Assembly (NCBI GenBank): GCA_026537415.1
Contig: JAFNMF010000029.1
Coordinates: forward strand, 62,001 to 126,000
Direction: 5' to 3'
Length of the DNA: 64,000 nucleotides
From: Acetobacteraceae bacterium B3987
GTDB lineage: Bacteria; Pseudomonadota; Alphaproteobacteria; Acetobacterales; Acetobacteraceae
Shown here one piece after another: positions 1 to 9,096 of the stretch (position 1 is its first letter; each line of letters opens with the position of its first letter). The translations under genes were made by a program, and so were the position numbers. A model generated the notes under the pieces. It searched no databases. It worked only from the letters and a program-made list of their open reading frames with translations, and had not been told where the DNA came from.

Positions 1-1
1 C

Positions 2-1627
2 ACAGCCGCAGCCCCTGCACTCCCCGAGCTTACCGATGAAGACCGACAGGCAGAGCTGACATTATCCACTGCCCTCACATTCATGCTGCCACGGACGCTG
101 GCACCACACACACCACAAGAACTCTGCCTCTGGGGAATGCAGGCCCTACTAGAAATACCCCAATCCCTGAAAGCAGCGGACCAAGGTCAGACTCCATCAG
201 TCAGTTTCACCTTTACAGTTCAACCGGGAACCATATTCAGCCCAGCCCGTGTGAGCCTGCTATACGACCGTCATCCGTTGCTCTCCACCCTTGCGCCCAA
301 TAAGGATGATGTAGCGGGTTGGAGCCATCTGAGCCTCCAGCTCATTGCTCTTCTGCGACGGGATGTGCCCCAGTTCCAGACCATGAGCGATGAAACCCTC
401 CTGAACCGTTTCCTTAATGGAATGCTGGCCAGACTGGATCCTTACTCCCGCTATCAATCGCCGCCGCCGCCGCCAAGCCGGTCCGACACAGCCACGCATG
501 ATCAGATACCGCCTGAACCTCCTGCAAGCGTTGGTCTAACTCTCCGCAGGACACGAGCCCATTTTCCCATTGTTGCAGCACTCAACCTCAATAGTCCCTT
601 ATGGGATGCTGGCATCACACCGGGCGACAGCCTGACTGGCCTTGACCATCAAAGCACTCGCCAGATGGCACTTCCTGACCTTCAATCTATGCTAACCGGC
701 CCTATTGGCAGTACCGTAACATTGGAGTTTCGCACTCAGGATGGTCATCACCTCATACGGAGCTTCACCCGTGGACGCATGGCCGATGAAAGCGTTTTCC
801 CTGAACAAGCAGGCCGCTACCCCATATTACGGGTCACTCATTTCTCCAGCCGCACGGCAGAAGAAGTCAGCCAGTATCTATCCATTCTTCTGCCAGATAC
901 CCCCCTTGACAGCAGCTCAACCAAATCATCCCCAGCACCGACCTTACCCGGCCTTGTGCTGGACCTACGGGGCAATCACGGTGGCATTCTGCAACAGGCC
1001 GTCATGACGGCAGCCCTTTTCCTCGATCATGGCGTGGTTGCCACAACCGAGGGACGAGCTACAGAGGCTAATCACGTTTGGAGCATTCAGGGAGGAGACC
1101 TGACCAATAATACTCCCCTGGCCCTATTGGTTGATCAAAACACGGGCAGTGCAGCCGAAGTTCTAGCGGCAGCACTGGCCGACCAGCAACGGGCAGTCGT
1201 AGCTGGCAGCAGCACCTTCGGCAAAGGCATGGTACAAGTCTCATCCATCATGCCTAACGGTGGCCACCTCTCCCTGACATGGGCACATATCACAGCCCCT
1301 CAGGGGTGGGCCTTACAAGGGCTTGGCGTGCTACCCCAGCTCTGTACAAATCCGCAAGGACAGTTCTCTCTGCAAGAGCAGTTAACGGCTCTTCGGGATG
1401 GACATTCCCTCATGACCGATGCGCTGCGTCAATCCCGTCACATCCATGCAGATAGTCCCGAGAAAGCACGCCTCGCCCTAAGAGAAGTCTGCCCCCCCGC
1501 ACCTTCTGGTTCGGCTGACCTATCCGCCACACTCGCACTTTTCATCCTGCCTCACGCCTACCACGCAGCTATCCTGCCGCTACCAGACAGTGCCACATCC
1601 CACCTAGTAACGCCGGCTACCCCTTAA
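2..1627 (+). CDS. S41 family C-terminal processing protease, 5' end cut by window edge
   Basis: The reading frame is open to the first bases of the window, so the N-terminus lies outside; the ATG at 83 is probably internal. Residues are numbered from that ATG. A PDZ-like segment (about 150-220, with GITPGDSLTGLD) is followed by the S41 catalytic core. The Ser/Lys dyad of the family is visible: Ser356 in NTGSAAE (codon 1148-1150) and Lys381 in TFGKGMVQ (codon 1223-1225), 25 residues apart as expected. The LDLRGNHGG motif precedes them. The family cleaves C-terminal tails of periplasmic proteins. A proline run (PPPPPSRSD) and a Ser/Pro-rich insert sit between domains. The DUF1491 gene follows after 34 bases, probably in the same transcript. 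Confidence 0.88.
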   Translation, partial: TAAAPALPELTDEDRQAELTLSTALTFMLPRTLAPHTPQELCLWGMQALLEIPQSLKAADQGQTPSVSFTFTVQPGTIFSPARVSLLYDRHPLLSTLAPNKDDVAGWSHLSLQLIALLRRDVPQFQTMSDETLLNRFLNGMLARLDPYSRYQSPPPPPSRSDTATHDQIPPEPPASVGLTLRRTRAHFPIVAALNLNSPLWDAGITPGDSLTGLDHQSTRQMALPDLQSMLTGPIGSTVTLEFRTQDGHHLIRSFTRGRMADESVFPEQAGRYPILRVTHFSSRTAEEVSQYLSILLPDTPLDSSSTKSSPAPTLPGLVLDLRGNHGGILQQAVMTAALFLDHGVVATTEGRATEANHVWSIQGGDLTNNTPLALLVDQNTGSAAEVLAAALADQQRAVVAGSSTFGKGMVQVSSIMPNGGHLSLTWAHITAPQGWALQGLGVLPQLCTNPQGQFSLQEQLTALRDGHSLMTDALRQSRHIHADSPEKARLALREVCPPAPSGSADLSATLALFILPHAYHAAILPLPDSATSHLVTPATP

Positions 1628-1661
1628 CAACGTCTCAATCATCCTCTTAAGGAGCCCCCCT

Positions 1662-2015
1662 ATGGTCTATGGTCTGAAAACAGGATTTTGGGTCCGGGCA
1701 ACTCTCCGACGCCTCAACCAAAATGGTCTAATCGCTGTCATCGCCCATAAAGGCGATGAAGATGCGGGCAGTGTCTTCATCCTCCTAAATGACAGAAAAG
1801 GGAAAGCCGCCATATTACGGGAACAGAGCGCAACATGGCACCGCCAGTCATTTGAGGACACCAATGAAGAAAGTGCCATGATGCAGGCAAATGCCTATCT
1901 GGAGCGACAGAAACGCTACGATCCCGACCTCTGGATCATTGAAATGGATGTTCCTGACAGTGCCCATCCATTAGAAAATGAGATACCAACACGCCATCTC
2001 GGCCATGATGACTGA
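1662..2015 (+). CDS. DUF1491 family protein
   Basis: This 117-residue protein matches the small alphaproteobacterial DUF1491 family: an N-terminal VRATLRRLNQ motif, then HKGDEDAGSVFILLN and a C-terminal YLERQKRYDPDLWIIEMD. It has no signal peptide or membrane segment, so it should be cytoplasmic. AAGGAG at about 1649 gives a clear ribosome binding site before ATG 1662. The molecular function of the family is unknown to me. It lies 34 bases after the protease gene and on the same strand. Confidence 0.85.
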   Translation: MVYGLKTGFWVRATLRRLNQNGLIAVIAHKGDEDAGSVFILLNDRKGKAAILREQSATWHRQSFEDTNEESAMMQANAYLERQKRYDPDLWIIEMDVPDSAHPLENEIPTRHLGHDD

Positions 2016-2106
2016 CCAGCCGGAACGCCCTTCTCCCGCTAAAGCAACCACAAACTGCCACGGCCTTCAATATATGCTTCATTAACCTGTAACCCATAGG
2101 ACACAT

Positions 2107-2127
2107 CTTCCCCTGATTCAGGTGAAG
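2107..2127. promoter_or_regulatory. 21-bp near-perfect palindrome upstream of the OmpA-type gene
   Basis: The arms are CTTC-C-CCTGA and TCAGG-T-GAAG around a single T, so nine of ten pairs match. The single-base centre suits a protein-bound operator better than an RNA hairpin. It ends 88 bases before the ATG at 2216. No regulator is known; this is inference from symmetry and position. Confidence 0.35.
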
Positions 2128-2215
2128 ACGGTATAGGTATTTCCGGGCAATCCATTGCGTTTGTTCCAACTTTCAGTGAAAAGGGTAACCACCTGTCTGG
2201 CTGGAGAGTAATTAC

Positions 2216-3361
2216 ATGATCGCACGCACCTCCATTACATCACTGCTGACCCGCAGCGCTTTTGTCGCTTGCCTGTCAGCCATGGCGTTTGGTGTGGCGA
2301 AAGCGCAGCCTGTCCGTGGCCTTTATGTCGCCGGGGCAGCTGGAGCTAGCTTCAACCAGTCTCAAACCGTTAACCCCCATACAAAGCTCTTCGCCCATGG
2401 GCGTGACGACTTCGCAACGGGTATTACCGGTCTGGGCAGCATCGGTTGGGGGCTGGGAGATGGCTTCCGTGTGGAGCTAGAAGGCAACTACCGCAATAAC
2501 CGCCTGTCCCGCTTCCATTCCCCCGGTTTCAGCAGCACAGCACATGGCCACCAGCAGAAATATGGTGGTATGGCCAATGCCCTGTTCGACATGGATATCG
2601 GCCAGAACTGGATCTACCCTTATTTTGGTGCGGGTATCGGCTACGGCAACCAGTTCACCAATACCCGTATTCAGGGAACCGGAGCCGATAAAGGATATAA
2701 ACAGCGGACACGTGACAGTGCCGGTGGGTTTGCCTATCAGGGAATCTTCGGGCTTTCCTTGCCCGTGCCGTGGGTTGTTGGTCTTTCCACAACGATGGAA
2801 TACCGCTTCTACACCATTACAGGCCGGCACAGACATTACACCGTGGCGTCCTATAATATTGCCAACCCCGAGAGTGGTCCTGTCGGTGGCAAACGGGGAA
2901 GCCGGACAGACTTCAACCATTCTCTGATGCTCGGACTCCGGTATGAGTTCAACCCTGCTCCGCCACCACCGGCACCAAAGCCGACTCTCTCCACCCCTGC
3001 TCCGGCCCCTGTCCGTACCTACCTTGTTTTCTTCGACTGGGATCGTGACAGCTTATCTGACCGGGCACGTGCGATTGTAGAAACAGCCGCCCGTAGCTCT
3101 ACATCAGCTCAATTCACCCGGATCCAGGTCAATGGTCATGCCGATTCCTCCGCTGCTCATCCGGGCAGCAAAAAGGCGCAAGCCTATAACATGGCTCTAT
3201 CTCTCCGCCGTGCGCAGGCCGTCAAAGCTGAGCTAATCCGTGATGGCGTGCCGGCTGGCGTAATTGACGTTCACGGCTTTGGTGATTCAAGACCACTCGT
3301 TGCCACCCGCCCCGGCAAGGCAGAAGCTCAGAATCGCCGGGTGGAGATTGACTTCCAGTAA
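2216..3361 (+). CDS. Outer-membrane beta-barrel protein with C-terminal OmpA peptidoglycan-binding domain
   Basis: The 381-residue protein starts with a signal peptide (residues 1-30, ending AFGVAKAQP). A barrel of about 220 residues follows, rich in Tyr and Gly, with the porin-like GLYVAGAAGASFN and a strand ending MLGLRYEFNP. A proline-rich linker (PAPPPPAPKP) leads to an OmpA-like domain (about 265-381). This has the start VFFDWDRDSLSDRA, NGHADSS and the RRAQAVKAELIRDGV...GFGDSRPL...NRRVEIDF signature. It should anchor the outer membrane to peptidoglycan. The gene stands alone between a palindrome upstream and a strong terminator downstream. GGAGAG at about 2202 supports the start. Confidence 0.92.
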   Translation: MIARTSITSLLTRSAFVACLSAMAFGVAKAQPVRGLYVAGAAGASFNQSQTVNPHTKLFAHGRDDFATGITGLGSIGWGLGDGFRVELEGNYRNNRLSRFHSPGFSSTAHGHQQKYGGMANALFDMDIGQNWIYPYFGAGIGYGNQFTNTRIQGTGADKGYKQRTRDSAGGFAYQGIFGLSLPVPWVVGLSTTMEYRFYTITGRHRHYTVASYNIANPESGPVGGKRGSRTDFNHSLMLGLRYEFNPAPPPPAPKPTLSTPAPAPVRTYLVFFDWDRDSLSDRARAIVETAARSSTSAQFTRIQVNGHADSSAAHPGSKKAQAYNMALSLRRAQAVKAELIRDGVPAGVIDVHGFGDSRPLVATRPGKAEAQNRRVEIDFQ

Positions 3362-3434
3362 CCCGACAGCTTCCGAGGCTGGCCTACTCTCCTGAGTAGC
3401 CAGTCTCCACCGCAGTGATGGAACACCAACAATA

Positions 3435-3474
3435 AAGAAGGGCCAGACACGATGAACAGTGTCTGGCCCTTCTT
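3435..3474. terminator. Bidirectional rho-independent terminator
   Basis: A perfect 16-bp stem (3435-3450 with 3459-3474) closes an 8-base loop. It carries A-rich and T-rich ends on both strands, so it can end both the OmpA-type gene (+) and the convergent lipoprotein gene (-). Confidence 0.9.
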
Positions 3475-3493
3475 TTACAGGGGGTAAAGCTTA

Positions 3494-4099
3494 TTACTTT
3501 GTACTGGTTGCCGCTTTATGCACGCTGGCAGCATGATGCACCGTCCGGGATGCCGTATGATGGACAGTGTGAGTAGCTTTCGTCCCAACAGATTCGACAG
3601 TTTTCTTTTCCGACTCTACCGCCGGTGCCGCTGTAAGAGCAGCCTGCTCGACCTGAACACGGACCTGAAGCTGACGACGAGGTTGGGCGTGAGCGGGAAT
3701 TAACTCCACAGTAAAAGCGTCTGCCCCTTTATAATCCGCAGCGGGAGTGTATTCCACATAAGTGCGGCCATTATAGTTATAAAGGAAGGCTTTTCCATTT
3801 TCAGGAGGCGGTACCAGACCGAAGGAAACATAGCTGCCCCCACCGCCCTTGCTGATGGAAAACGGGCACATGCCACCATCACCCGCACTAACTGTCATAC
3901 TCACACTCATGCGGCCCGTTGCGGCGTCCGTCTGCACAGGCGAGACCTCACAATGAGCAGCCCGCTTCTCATTAGCAAAAGGATTGGGAGAAATCGCAAC
4001 GCCATCCGGCCCTTTTGACTGCTGGCCGACACACCCGCCAAGGGCCAGAAGAGTTGCTCCCACAACCCCAGCCCGCACTAGAAACCTGCTCTGCTGCAC
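3494..4099 (-). CDS. Predicted lipoprotein of unknown function
   Basis: The 201-residue product begins with a lipoprotein signal peptide; the lipobox ALGGC puts the acylated Cys at residue 23. The middle (about 45-150) looks like a beta-rich extracytoplasmic domain (MSVSMTVSAGDGGMCPFSISKGGGGSYVSFGLVPPP...YTPAADYKGADAFTVEL), resembling bacterial Ig-like modules. The C-terminus is a low-complexity Thr/His/Ala tail (HTVHHTASRTVHHAAS). I do not recognise the family. It converges on the OmpA-type gene and shares its terminator. Confidence 0.8.
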   Translation of the reverse strand: MQQSRFLVRAGVVGATLLALGGCVGQQSKGPDGVAISPNPFANEKRAAHCEVSPVQTDAATGRMSVSMTVSAGDGGMCPFSISKGGGGSYVSFGLVPPPENGKAFLYNYNGRTYVEYTPAADYKGADAFTVELIPAHAQPRRQLQVRVQVEQAALTAAPAVESEKKTVESVGTKATHTVHHTASRTVHHAASVHKAATSTK

Positions 4100-4359
4100 A
4101 GTCCACTCCAGAGAAAACTAAAAACAGATGCAAAAGGCATCTCCGGGCTCTACCCGCAATCCGCCAGTTACACGTACGCACGATACGCTTTCAATACCGA
4201 CATGAGAATGAGGTCTTCCATATTTCTTTCTCTACCCATCATGATTAACGCTTCCTTCATCATCCCGCAGCCATACCCACCAAAGAATTGCTCGTGTCAG
4301 GGCAGACTTTTCTAAATGTCCATGATATAGGCAGTGAACCTGTCAGCGGGAGTTTTCAT

Positions 4360-4890
4360 ATGTCTCTTCTGTTTCCCAGCCTGTCCTTTTGCAGAACTGG
4401 GCTGGCTCTTGCCACTGCAACTTTTTTTGCCCTCGCCCCTTCCTCATGGGCGGCAGCTTGCCATTCTTCCGCAGAAGACCACTCAGCCTTCAATCTGGCC
4501 GGTCTGAAATCAGAACTCATGGTAACGGCCCTCTCCTGCCAAACGCAGGACCGCTACAACCATTTCATCGTGCGCTTCCGCCCTATTTTGACAGATTCCG
4601 AGAAGCGACTTGATGCCTACTTCCGTCGTACCTTTGGCCGTCAAGCGCAGAAGAAACATGATGACTACATCACCCAGCTGGCTGATGTGCAGTCTCTGGG
4701 CGGGTTAAAATCCGGTACGGCATTCTGTGCCCAACGCGTACCCATGTATGACGAGATTGAAGCTCTGGACGATTCGAACAACGACCTCGCCCATTATGCC
4801 GAGGCCAAGGATATCGTTCAGCCCTCATCCTACGAAAGCTGCACAGCTCCCCCGCCGCCGCACAGGACCAAGAGCCACCATAAACGCTGA
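4360..4890 (+). CDS. Secreted protein of unknown function
   Basis: The frame is open from ATG 4288, but GGGAG at 4348-4352 and a signal peptide beginning MSLLFPSLSF point to ATG 4360, giving 176 residues. The signal peptide ends SSWAAACH. The mature part has four Cys that could form disulfides (ACHSS, LSCQT, FCAQR, ESCTA) and is largely helical. The C-terminus is proline and basic rich (PPPPHRTKSHHKR). It is likely periplasmic. I recognise no family. parE follows after 47 bases on the same strand. Confidence 0.75.
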   Translation: MSLLFPSLSFCRTGLALATATFFALAPSSWAAACHSSAEDHSAFNLAGLKSELMVTALSCQTQDRYNHFIVRFRPILTDSEKRLDAYFRRTFGRQAQKKHDDYITQLADVQSLGGLKSGTAFCAQRVPMYDEIEALDDSNNDLAHYAEAKDIVQPSSYESCTAPPPPHRTKSHHKR

Positions 4891-4937
4891 GGCTGGCCCT
4901 CCCTTCCCTCCTACGCCCCGACAGACAGGATTACAGT

Positions 4938-6935
4938 ATGGCCGATATGTTCGAGCAGGCTTCAGCACCTGCCCCCTCCCATGTACAGCCAACTGACCAT
5001 TATGACGCCGGGGCTATTGAAGTTCTTGAAGGGCTGGAACCTGTTCGCCGTCGTCCCGGCATGTATATCGGCGGTACAGATGATACCGCCTATCATCATC
5101 TGGCCTCCGAAATCATTGATAACGCCATGGATGAAGCCGTGGCCGGTCATGCAACGACAATCGAAGTCCGGCTGGAAGATGCCTACACCCTGATGGTTCG
5201 TGACAATGGTCGTGGCATCCCGACAGACCCTCATCCCCGCTTTCCCAAGAAGTCGGCTCTTGAGGTCATTTTCACCACGCTTCATGCAGGTGGAAAATTC
5301 TCCGGGAAGTCCTACGCCACTTCGGGCGGTCTGCACGGGGTCGGCAGTTCTGTCGTCAATGCATTGGCCTCCCATCTGGAAGTTGAGGTTTACCGTAACC
5401 GCAAAGGATGGCGGCAGACCTTTTCCCGTGGGCTGCCCACCAGCACGCTAGAAAGCACAAAACCCGCTATTCGACGGGGCACGATGGTTCGTTTCACACC
5501 GGATAGTGAGATATTCGGTAATCTACACTTCTCTCCAGCCCGCCTTTATCGCCAATGCCAGATAAAAGCAGCGTTGTTCCGTGGGGTAAGCATTGCATGG
5601 TCCTGCGCACCGGAGCTTCTGAAGGGGGAGAATGCGCCACCAGCTGAGGCTGTCATCGCCTATCCCAACGGGCTAGAAGACGCACTAACCGCCGATCTCG
5701 GCCCTACTCCAGCCCTCCTCACCCCCCTTTGGGCTGGTGATGCTGAACTGCCCCTCGCAACGGATGGCCAGCCCGGTGGCCGCGTGGAATGGGCTGTCGC
5801 CTTTCTAGACCAAGGCAGCAGTGCCCTCATCTCGTACTGCAACACCATTCCCACACCACAGGGCGGCACGCATGAAAACGGATTGCGGGCTGCATTGGTC
5901 AAAGGATTCCGCAACTGGGGCGAGCAGCGCAAAATCCGCCGTGCCAATGCCATCACAGCTGAAGACGTACTGGGTACCATCAATGCCCGCCTGTCTGTCT
6001 TCATCCGCAATCCACAATTTCAGGGCCAAACCAAGGACAGACTGACCACACAGGAGGCCAGTCGCCTTGTAGAAGGGGCTCTACGGGACCGTATTGACCA
6101 CTGGCTGGGCGGGAACCCTCAGCAGGCCGACAGTCTGGTCGGTTATATCGTTGAACGGGCAGAAGAACGTCTGCGCCGTCGTGAGACTCGTGAAACAACC
6201 CGTAAAACGGCTACGAAACGCCTACGTCTGCCCGGCAAACTGACAGATTGCTCCCGCAGCAATGCCCATGAGACAGAACTCTTCCTCGTGGAAGGTGAAT
6301 CAGCCGGCGGGTCTGCCCGTCAGGCCCGTGACAGAGAAACACAGGCTGTTCTGCCCCTGCGGGGAAAGATTCTCAATGTGGCCTCCGCCACGCAGGAAAA
6401 ACTTCTGGCCAATACGGAGCTAAAGGACCTCATCGAGGCACTCGGCTGCGGCTTTGGTAAGTCTCTAAACCTTGAGAAACTACGCTATGGCCGCATCATC
6501 ATCATGACAGATGCTGACGTGGATGGTGCCCATATCGCCTCCCTCTTGATGACCTTCTTCTTCCGGGAAATGCCAGACCTCGTTCGGCAAGGGCATCTCT
6601 ATCTGGCACAACCACCGCTCTATCGGCTCACCCACGGCAGCAAAACTGTGTACGCCATGGATGATCTCGACCGTGATCGCCGTCTGAAAACAGACTTTAA
6701 ACCCAATGCCAAGGTCGAGATTTCACGCTTCAAAGGGCTGGGAGAAATGCCGGTTTCCGACCTCAAGGAAACCACCATGTCCCCCGCACGTCGCACGTTG
6801 CTGCGTGTAACGGTCCCAGCAGAAGATAACCTGCTGACTCGCAGACGCATCGAAAGCCTCATGGGCCGCAAGCCAGAACTGCGCTACCAGTTCATTCAAG
6901 AGCAGGCCCGTTCAGTCGATTTGCTCGACATCTGA
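4938..6935 (+). CDS. parE: DNA topoisomerase IV subunit B
   Basis: The 665-residue protein has the GHKL ATPase domain first: EGLEPVRRRPGMYIGG, EIIDNAMDEA with the ATP-binding Asn, and DNGRGIP. A transducer domain follows. The TOPRIM domain has LFLVEGESAGGSA and MTDADVDGAHI with the metal-binding acidic residues. The length suits ParE rather than GyrB, which is usually near 800 residues. With ParC it decatenates daughter chromosomes. ParC is not in the window. A strong terminator follows within 25 bases. Confidence 0.95.
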   Translation: MADMFEQASAPAPSHVQPTDHYDAGAIEVLEGLEPVRRRPGMYIGGTDDTAYHHLASEIIDNAMDEAVAGHATTIEVRLEDAYTLMVRDNGRGIPTDPHPRFPKKSALEVIFTTLHAGGKFSGKSYATSGGLHGVGSSVVNALASHLEVEVYRNRKGWRQTFSRGLPTSTLESTKPAIRRGTMVRFTPDSEIFGNLHFSPARLYRQCQIKAALFRGVSIAWSCAPELLKGENAPPAEAVIAYPNGLEDALTADLGPTPALLTPLWAGDAELPLATDGQPGGRVEWAVAFLDQGSSALISYCNTIPTPQGGTHENGLRAALVKGFRNWGEQRKIRRANAITAEDVLGTINARLSVFIRNPQFQGQTKDRLTTQEASRLVEGALRDRIDHWLGGNPQQADSLVGYIVERAEERLRRRETRETTRKTATKRLRLPGKLTDCSRSNAHETELFLVEGESAGGSARQARDRETQAVLPLRGKILNVASATQEKLLANTELKDLIEALGCGFGKSLNLEKLRYGRIIIMTDADVDGAHIASLLMTFFFREMPDLVRQGHLYLAQPPLYRLTHGSKTVYAMDDLDRDRRLKTDFKPNAKVEISRFKGLGEMPVSDLKETTMSPARRTLLRVTVPAEDNLLTRRRIESLMGRKPELRYQFIQEQARSVDLLDI

Positions 6936-6959
6936 TATTTTCTGAGTACCGAATTCATG

Positions 6960-6995
6960 AAAGGCGCATCCCATCAGGTAGGATGCGCCTTTTTA
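6960..6995 (+). terminator. Rho-independent terminator after parE
   Basis: A 12-bp perfect stem (6960-6971 with 6981-6992) and a 9-base loop are followed by a T run. The complementary strand also carries AAA before the stem, so it may act for the convergent reductase gene as well. Confidence 0.9.
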
Positions 6996-6997
6996 CG

Positions 6998-7834
6998 TCA
7001 GCCAAAAACTGGATGGGCTGGATTCTCCCCCATACGACCATCCTCACGGTGGAGCGTAGCGATAGCGTCCATCTCCTGTTGTGGCAGGACAAAATCAAAC
7101 AAGTCCAGATTCTCGGCCATACGCTCCCGATGAACCGATTTAGGAATCACGATCACACCATTCTGAAGATGCCAGCGTAAAATCACCTGAGCCGGACTTT
7201 TACCGTGCCGTTTGGCAATCTCACCAATAAGCTCATTTTTCAGCACAGTCCCCTTACCCAGTGGCCGCCATGCCTCGGTCTGGATTCCCACACTTTTATG
7301 AAAAGCCCTCAACTCCTGTTGCTGGAAGAAAGGGTGAATCTCAATCTGATTAATTGCAGGGACAACCCCTGTCTCATCTATGATTCTTTGAAGGTGATCC
7401 TTCTCGAAGTTCGACACACCGATGGACCGGGCACGCCCCTGCTTCTGCAACTCAATCAAGGCCTTCCATGTCTCTACATAAAGTCCCTGCTGGGGCATGG
7501 CCCAATGAATGAGGTAGAGGTCCACAACATCACGCTGCAATAGGCGGGCACTGTCATCAAATGCCTTCAAGGTGGAATCGTAGCCCTGCTCATCATTCCA
7601 GACCTTGGTTGTGACGAACATAGCAGGATGACCCTTCAGACCTTCTCCGACTCCTGCCTCATTACGGTACAATCGGGCCGTATCGACAGCCCTGTAGCCG
7701 AGTTCGATAGCAGTTCTGACAACATTGGCCGTCTCATCTGGCGGTGTTTCCCAGACGCCAAGCCCAATCCACGGCATGGCATGACCATCATTCAGCTGTA
7801 CGCACGATGCTGCATCTTTGGGAAAATCACTCAT
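6998..7834 (-). CDS. Aldo/keto reductase, 2,5-diketo-D-gluconate reductase-like
   Basis: This is a classic (alpha/beta)8 NADPH-dependent reductase of AKR type. Seen, numbered from MSDFPK: GLGVWE, catalytic Asp51 and Tyr56 in VDTARLY, the catalytic Lys in TTKVWN and His in YLIHW, then GVSNF, NQIEIHP and the cofactor motif IPKSV. The frame extends to 7846, but GGAG six bases before ATG 7834 supports the shorter start (278 residues). Close relatives reduce diketogluconates or other keto sugars and aldehydes, plausible in an oxidative sugar fermenter, but the substrate cannot be told. It converges on parE. Confidence 0.9.
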   Translation of the reverse strand: MSDFPKDAASCVQLNDGHAMPWIGLGVWETPPDETANVVRTAIELGYRAVDTARLYRNEAGVGEGLKGHPAMFVTTKVWNDEQGYDSTLKAFDDSARLLQRDVVDLYLIHWAMPQQGLYVETWKALIELQKQGRARSIGVSNFEKDHLQRIIDETGVVPAINQIEIHPFFQQQELRAFHKSVGIQTEAWRPLGKGTVLKNELIGEIAKRHGKSPAQVILRWHLQNGVIVIPKSVHRERMAENLDLFDFVLPQQEMDAIATLHREDGRMGENPAHPVFG

Positions 7835-7958
7835 ATCCCTCTCCATATTTCAGAACGACACGGCCTTACTGCCTAGCCGGTGACATTCTCTTTCATCCTG
7901 TCCCTTCTCGAAGAAACAGGCAAGCTGTTCCCCATGAAATCCTGAGAGGGCAGACCGT

Positions 7959-9053
7959 CTATTCAAACAGACCCATCTGTACGGGCAAGGTGCAGTCATC
8001 ATAAGGAACCAATGAAGAAATAGTCAGCCCCAGCAAGCGCACAGGCCTGTCTAACGGGAAAAAACTGCGTAACAGTTCCAGTGCCATAGAGAGCAAAACC
8101 CCCTCCTCAACCGTAGGAAAAGCAGCTGAGCGCGCCCGTGTTACCGTATGGAATCCAGCATAACGCAGCTTGAGTGTTACAGTCCGCCCCGCAATACGCT
8201 TCTGCACACAACCAGCAGCTAATTTCTGGACAATGTCTTTCAGAATGGCAGCCAGCCTGTCCCATTCAGCAACATCATGTGTAAACGTCGTTTCTGTTCC
8301 CAGCGACTTTCTCGGCCTGTTGGCCTCCACGGGCCGGTGATCCTCCCCTCTGGCGATATCATGATAAAATTGTGCAGAACTGCCAAAATGCCGCTTCAAC
8401 TCCGGGACTGTCCATGTCTTGAGATCAGCCCCTGTCCGAATCCCCAGAGCGTGCATCCGCTTCGTGGTTGCTGGCCCTACCCCATGGAACTTTTCCACAG
8501 GCAAATCAGCTACAAACGCCGCACCTTGCCGGGGAGAAATCACAAAAAGCCCATCAGGCTTACGCTGCCCTGAAGCCAACTTGGCCAGAAAGCGATTGTA
8601 GGAGACTCCAGCAGAGGCCGTTAAACCTGTCTGCTGCCTGATATCCCGCCGGATAGATTCAGCAATAGCTGTTGCGGACCCATAAGAACGCCACTGCTCC
8701 GTCACATCCAAATAGGCTTCATCCAACGCAAGTGGTTGAATGACCTCCGTATAACGCCGAAAAATAGCGTGAATCTGTGCCGAAACAGTACGGTAGACCT
8801 CAAAACGAGGCGGCACAAAAATCAGCTCTGGACAGCGTTCCAATGCCCTATGTGATGGCAGAGCAGACCGTACACCAAAGACACGGGCCTCATAACTGGC
8901 TGCGGCGACCACACCCCGGCCCGCCCGCCGCCCTACAGCTACGGGTTTACCCTTTAATGCGGGATTGTCCCGCTGCTCGATAGACGCATAAAACGCATCC
9001 ATATCCACATGCAGAATCCGTCTTACAGAATCGTCAGCTCGGCTTTCTGTCAC
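7959..9053 (-). CDS. dinB: DNA polymerase IV (Y-family translesion polymerase)
   Basis: The 364-residue protein carries the Y-family signatures: HVDMDAFYAS with metal-binding Asp17, and ALDEAYLDV with Asp111 and Glu112. GVSYNRFLAKLAS, the helix-hairpin-helix segment (FHGVGPATTKRMHALGI) and a little-finger domain follow. The start is GTG 9053, with GGGA eight bases upstream. It performs error-prone bypass synthesis. The S24-type repressor gene ends 43 bases upstream in the same direction, so the two may be co-transcribed. I saw no GAAC-N7-GTTC type LexA box directly upstream. Confidence 0.95.
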   Translation of the reverse strand: MTESRADDSVRRILHVDMDAFYASIEQRDNPALKGKPVAVGRRAGRGVVAAASYEARVFGVRSALPSHRALERCPELIFVPPRFEVYRTVSAQIHAIFRRYTEVIQPLALDEAYLDVTEQWRSYGSATAIAESIRRDIRQQTGLTASAGVSYNRFLAKLASGQRKPDGLFVISPRQGAAFVADLPVEKFHGVGPATTKRMHALGIRTGADLKTWTVPELKRHFGSSAQFYHDIARGEDHRPVEANRPRKSLGTETTFTHDVAEWDRLAAILKDIVQKLAAGCVQKRIAGRTVTLKLRYAGFHTVTRARSAAFPTVEEGVLLSMALELLRSFFPLDRPVRLLGLTISSLVPYDDCTLPVQMGLFE

Positions 9054-9096
9054 GATTCAATCCCGCTTCATTATGGGATAACGCTCTCAAAACCCG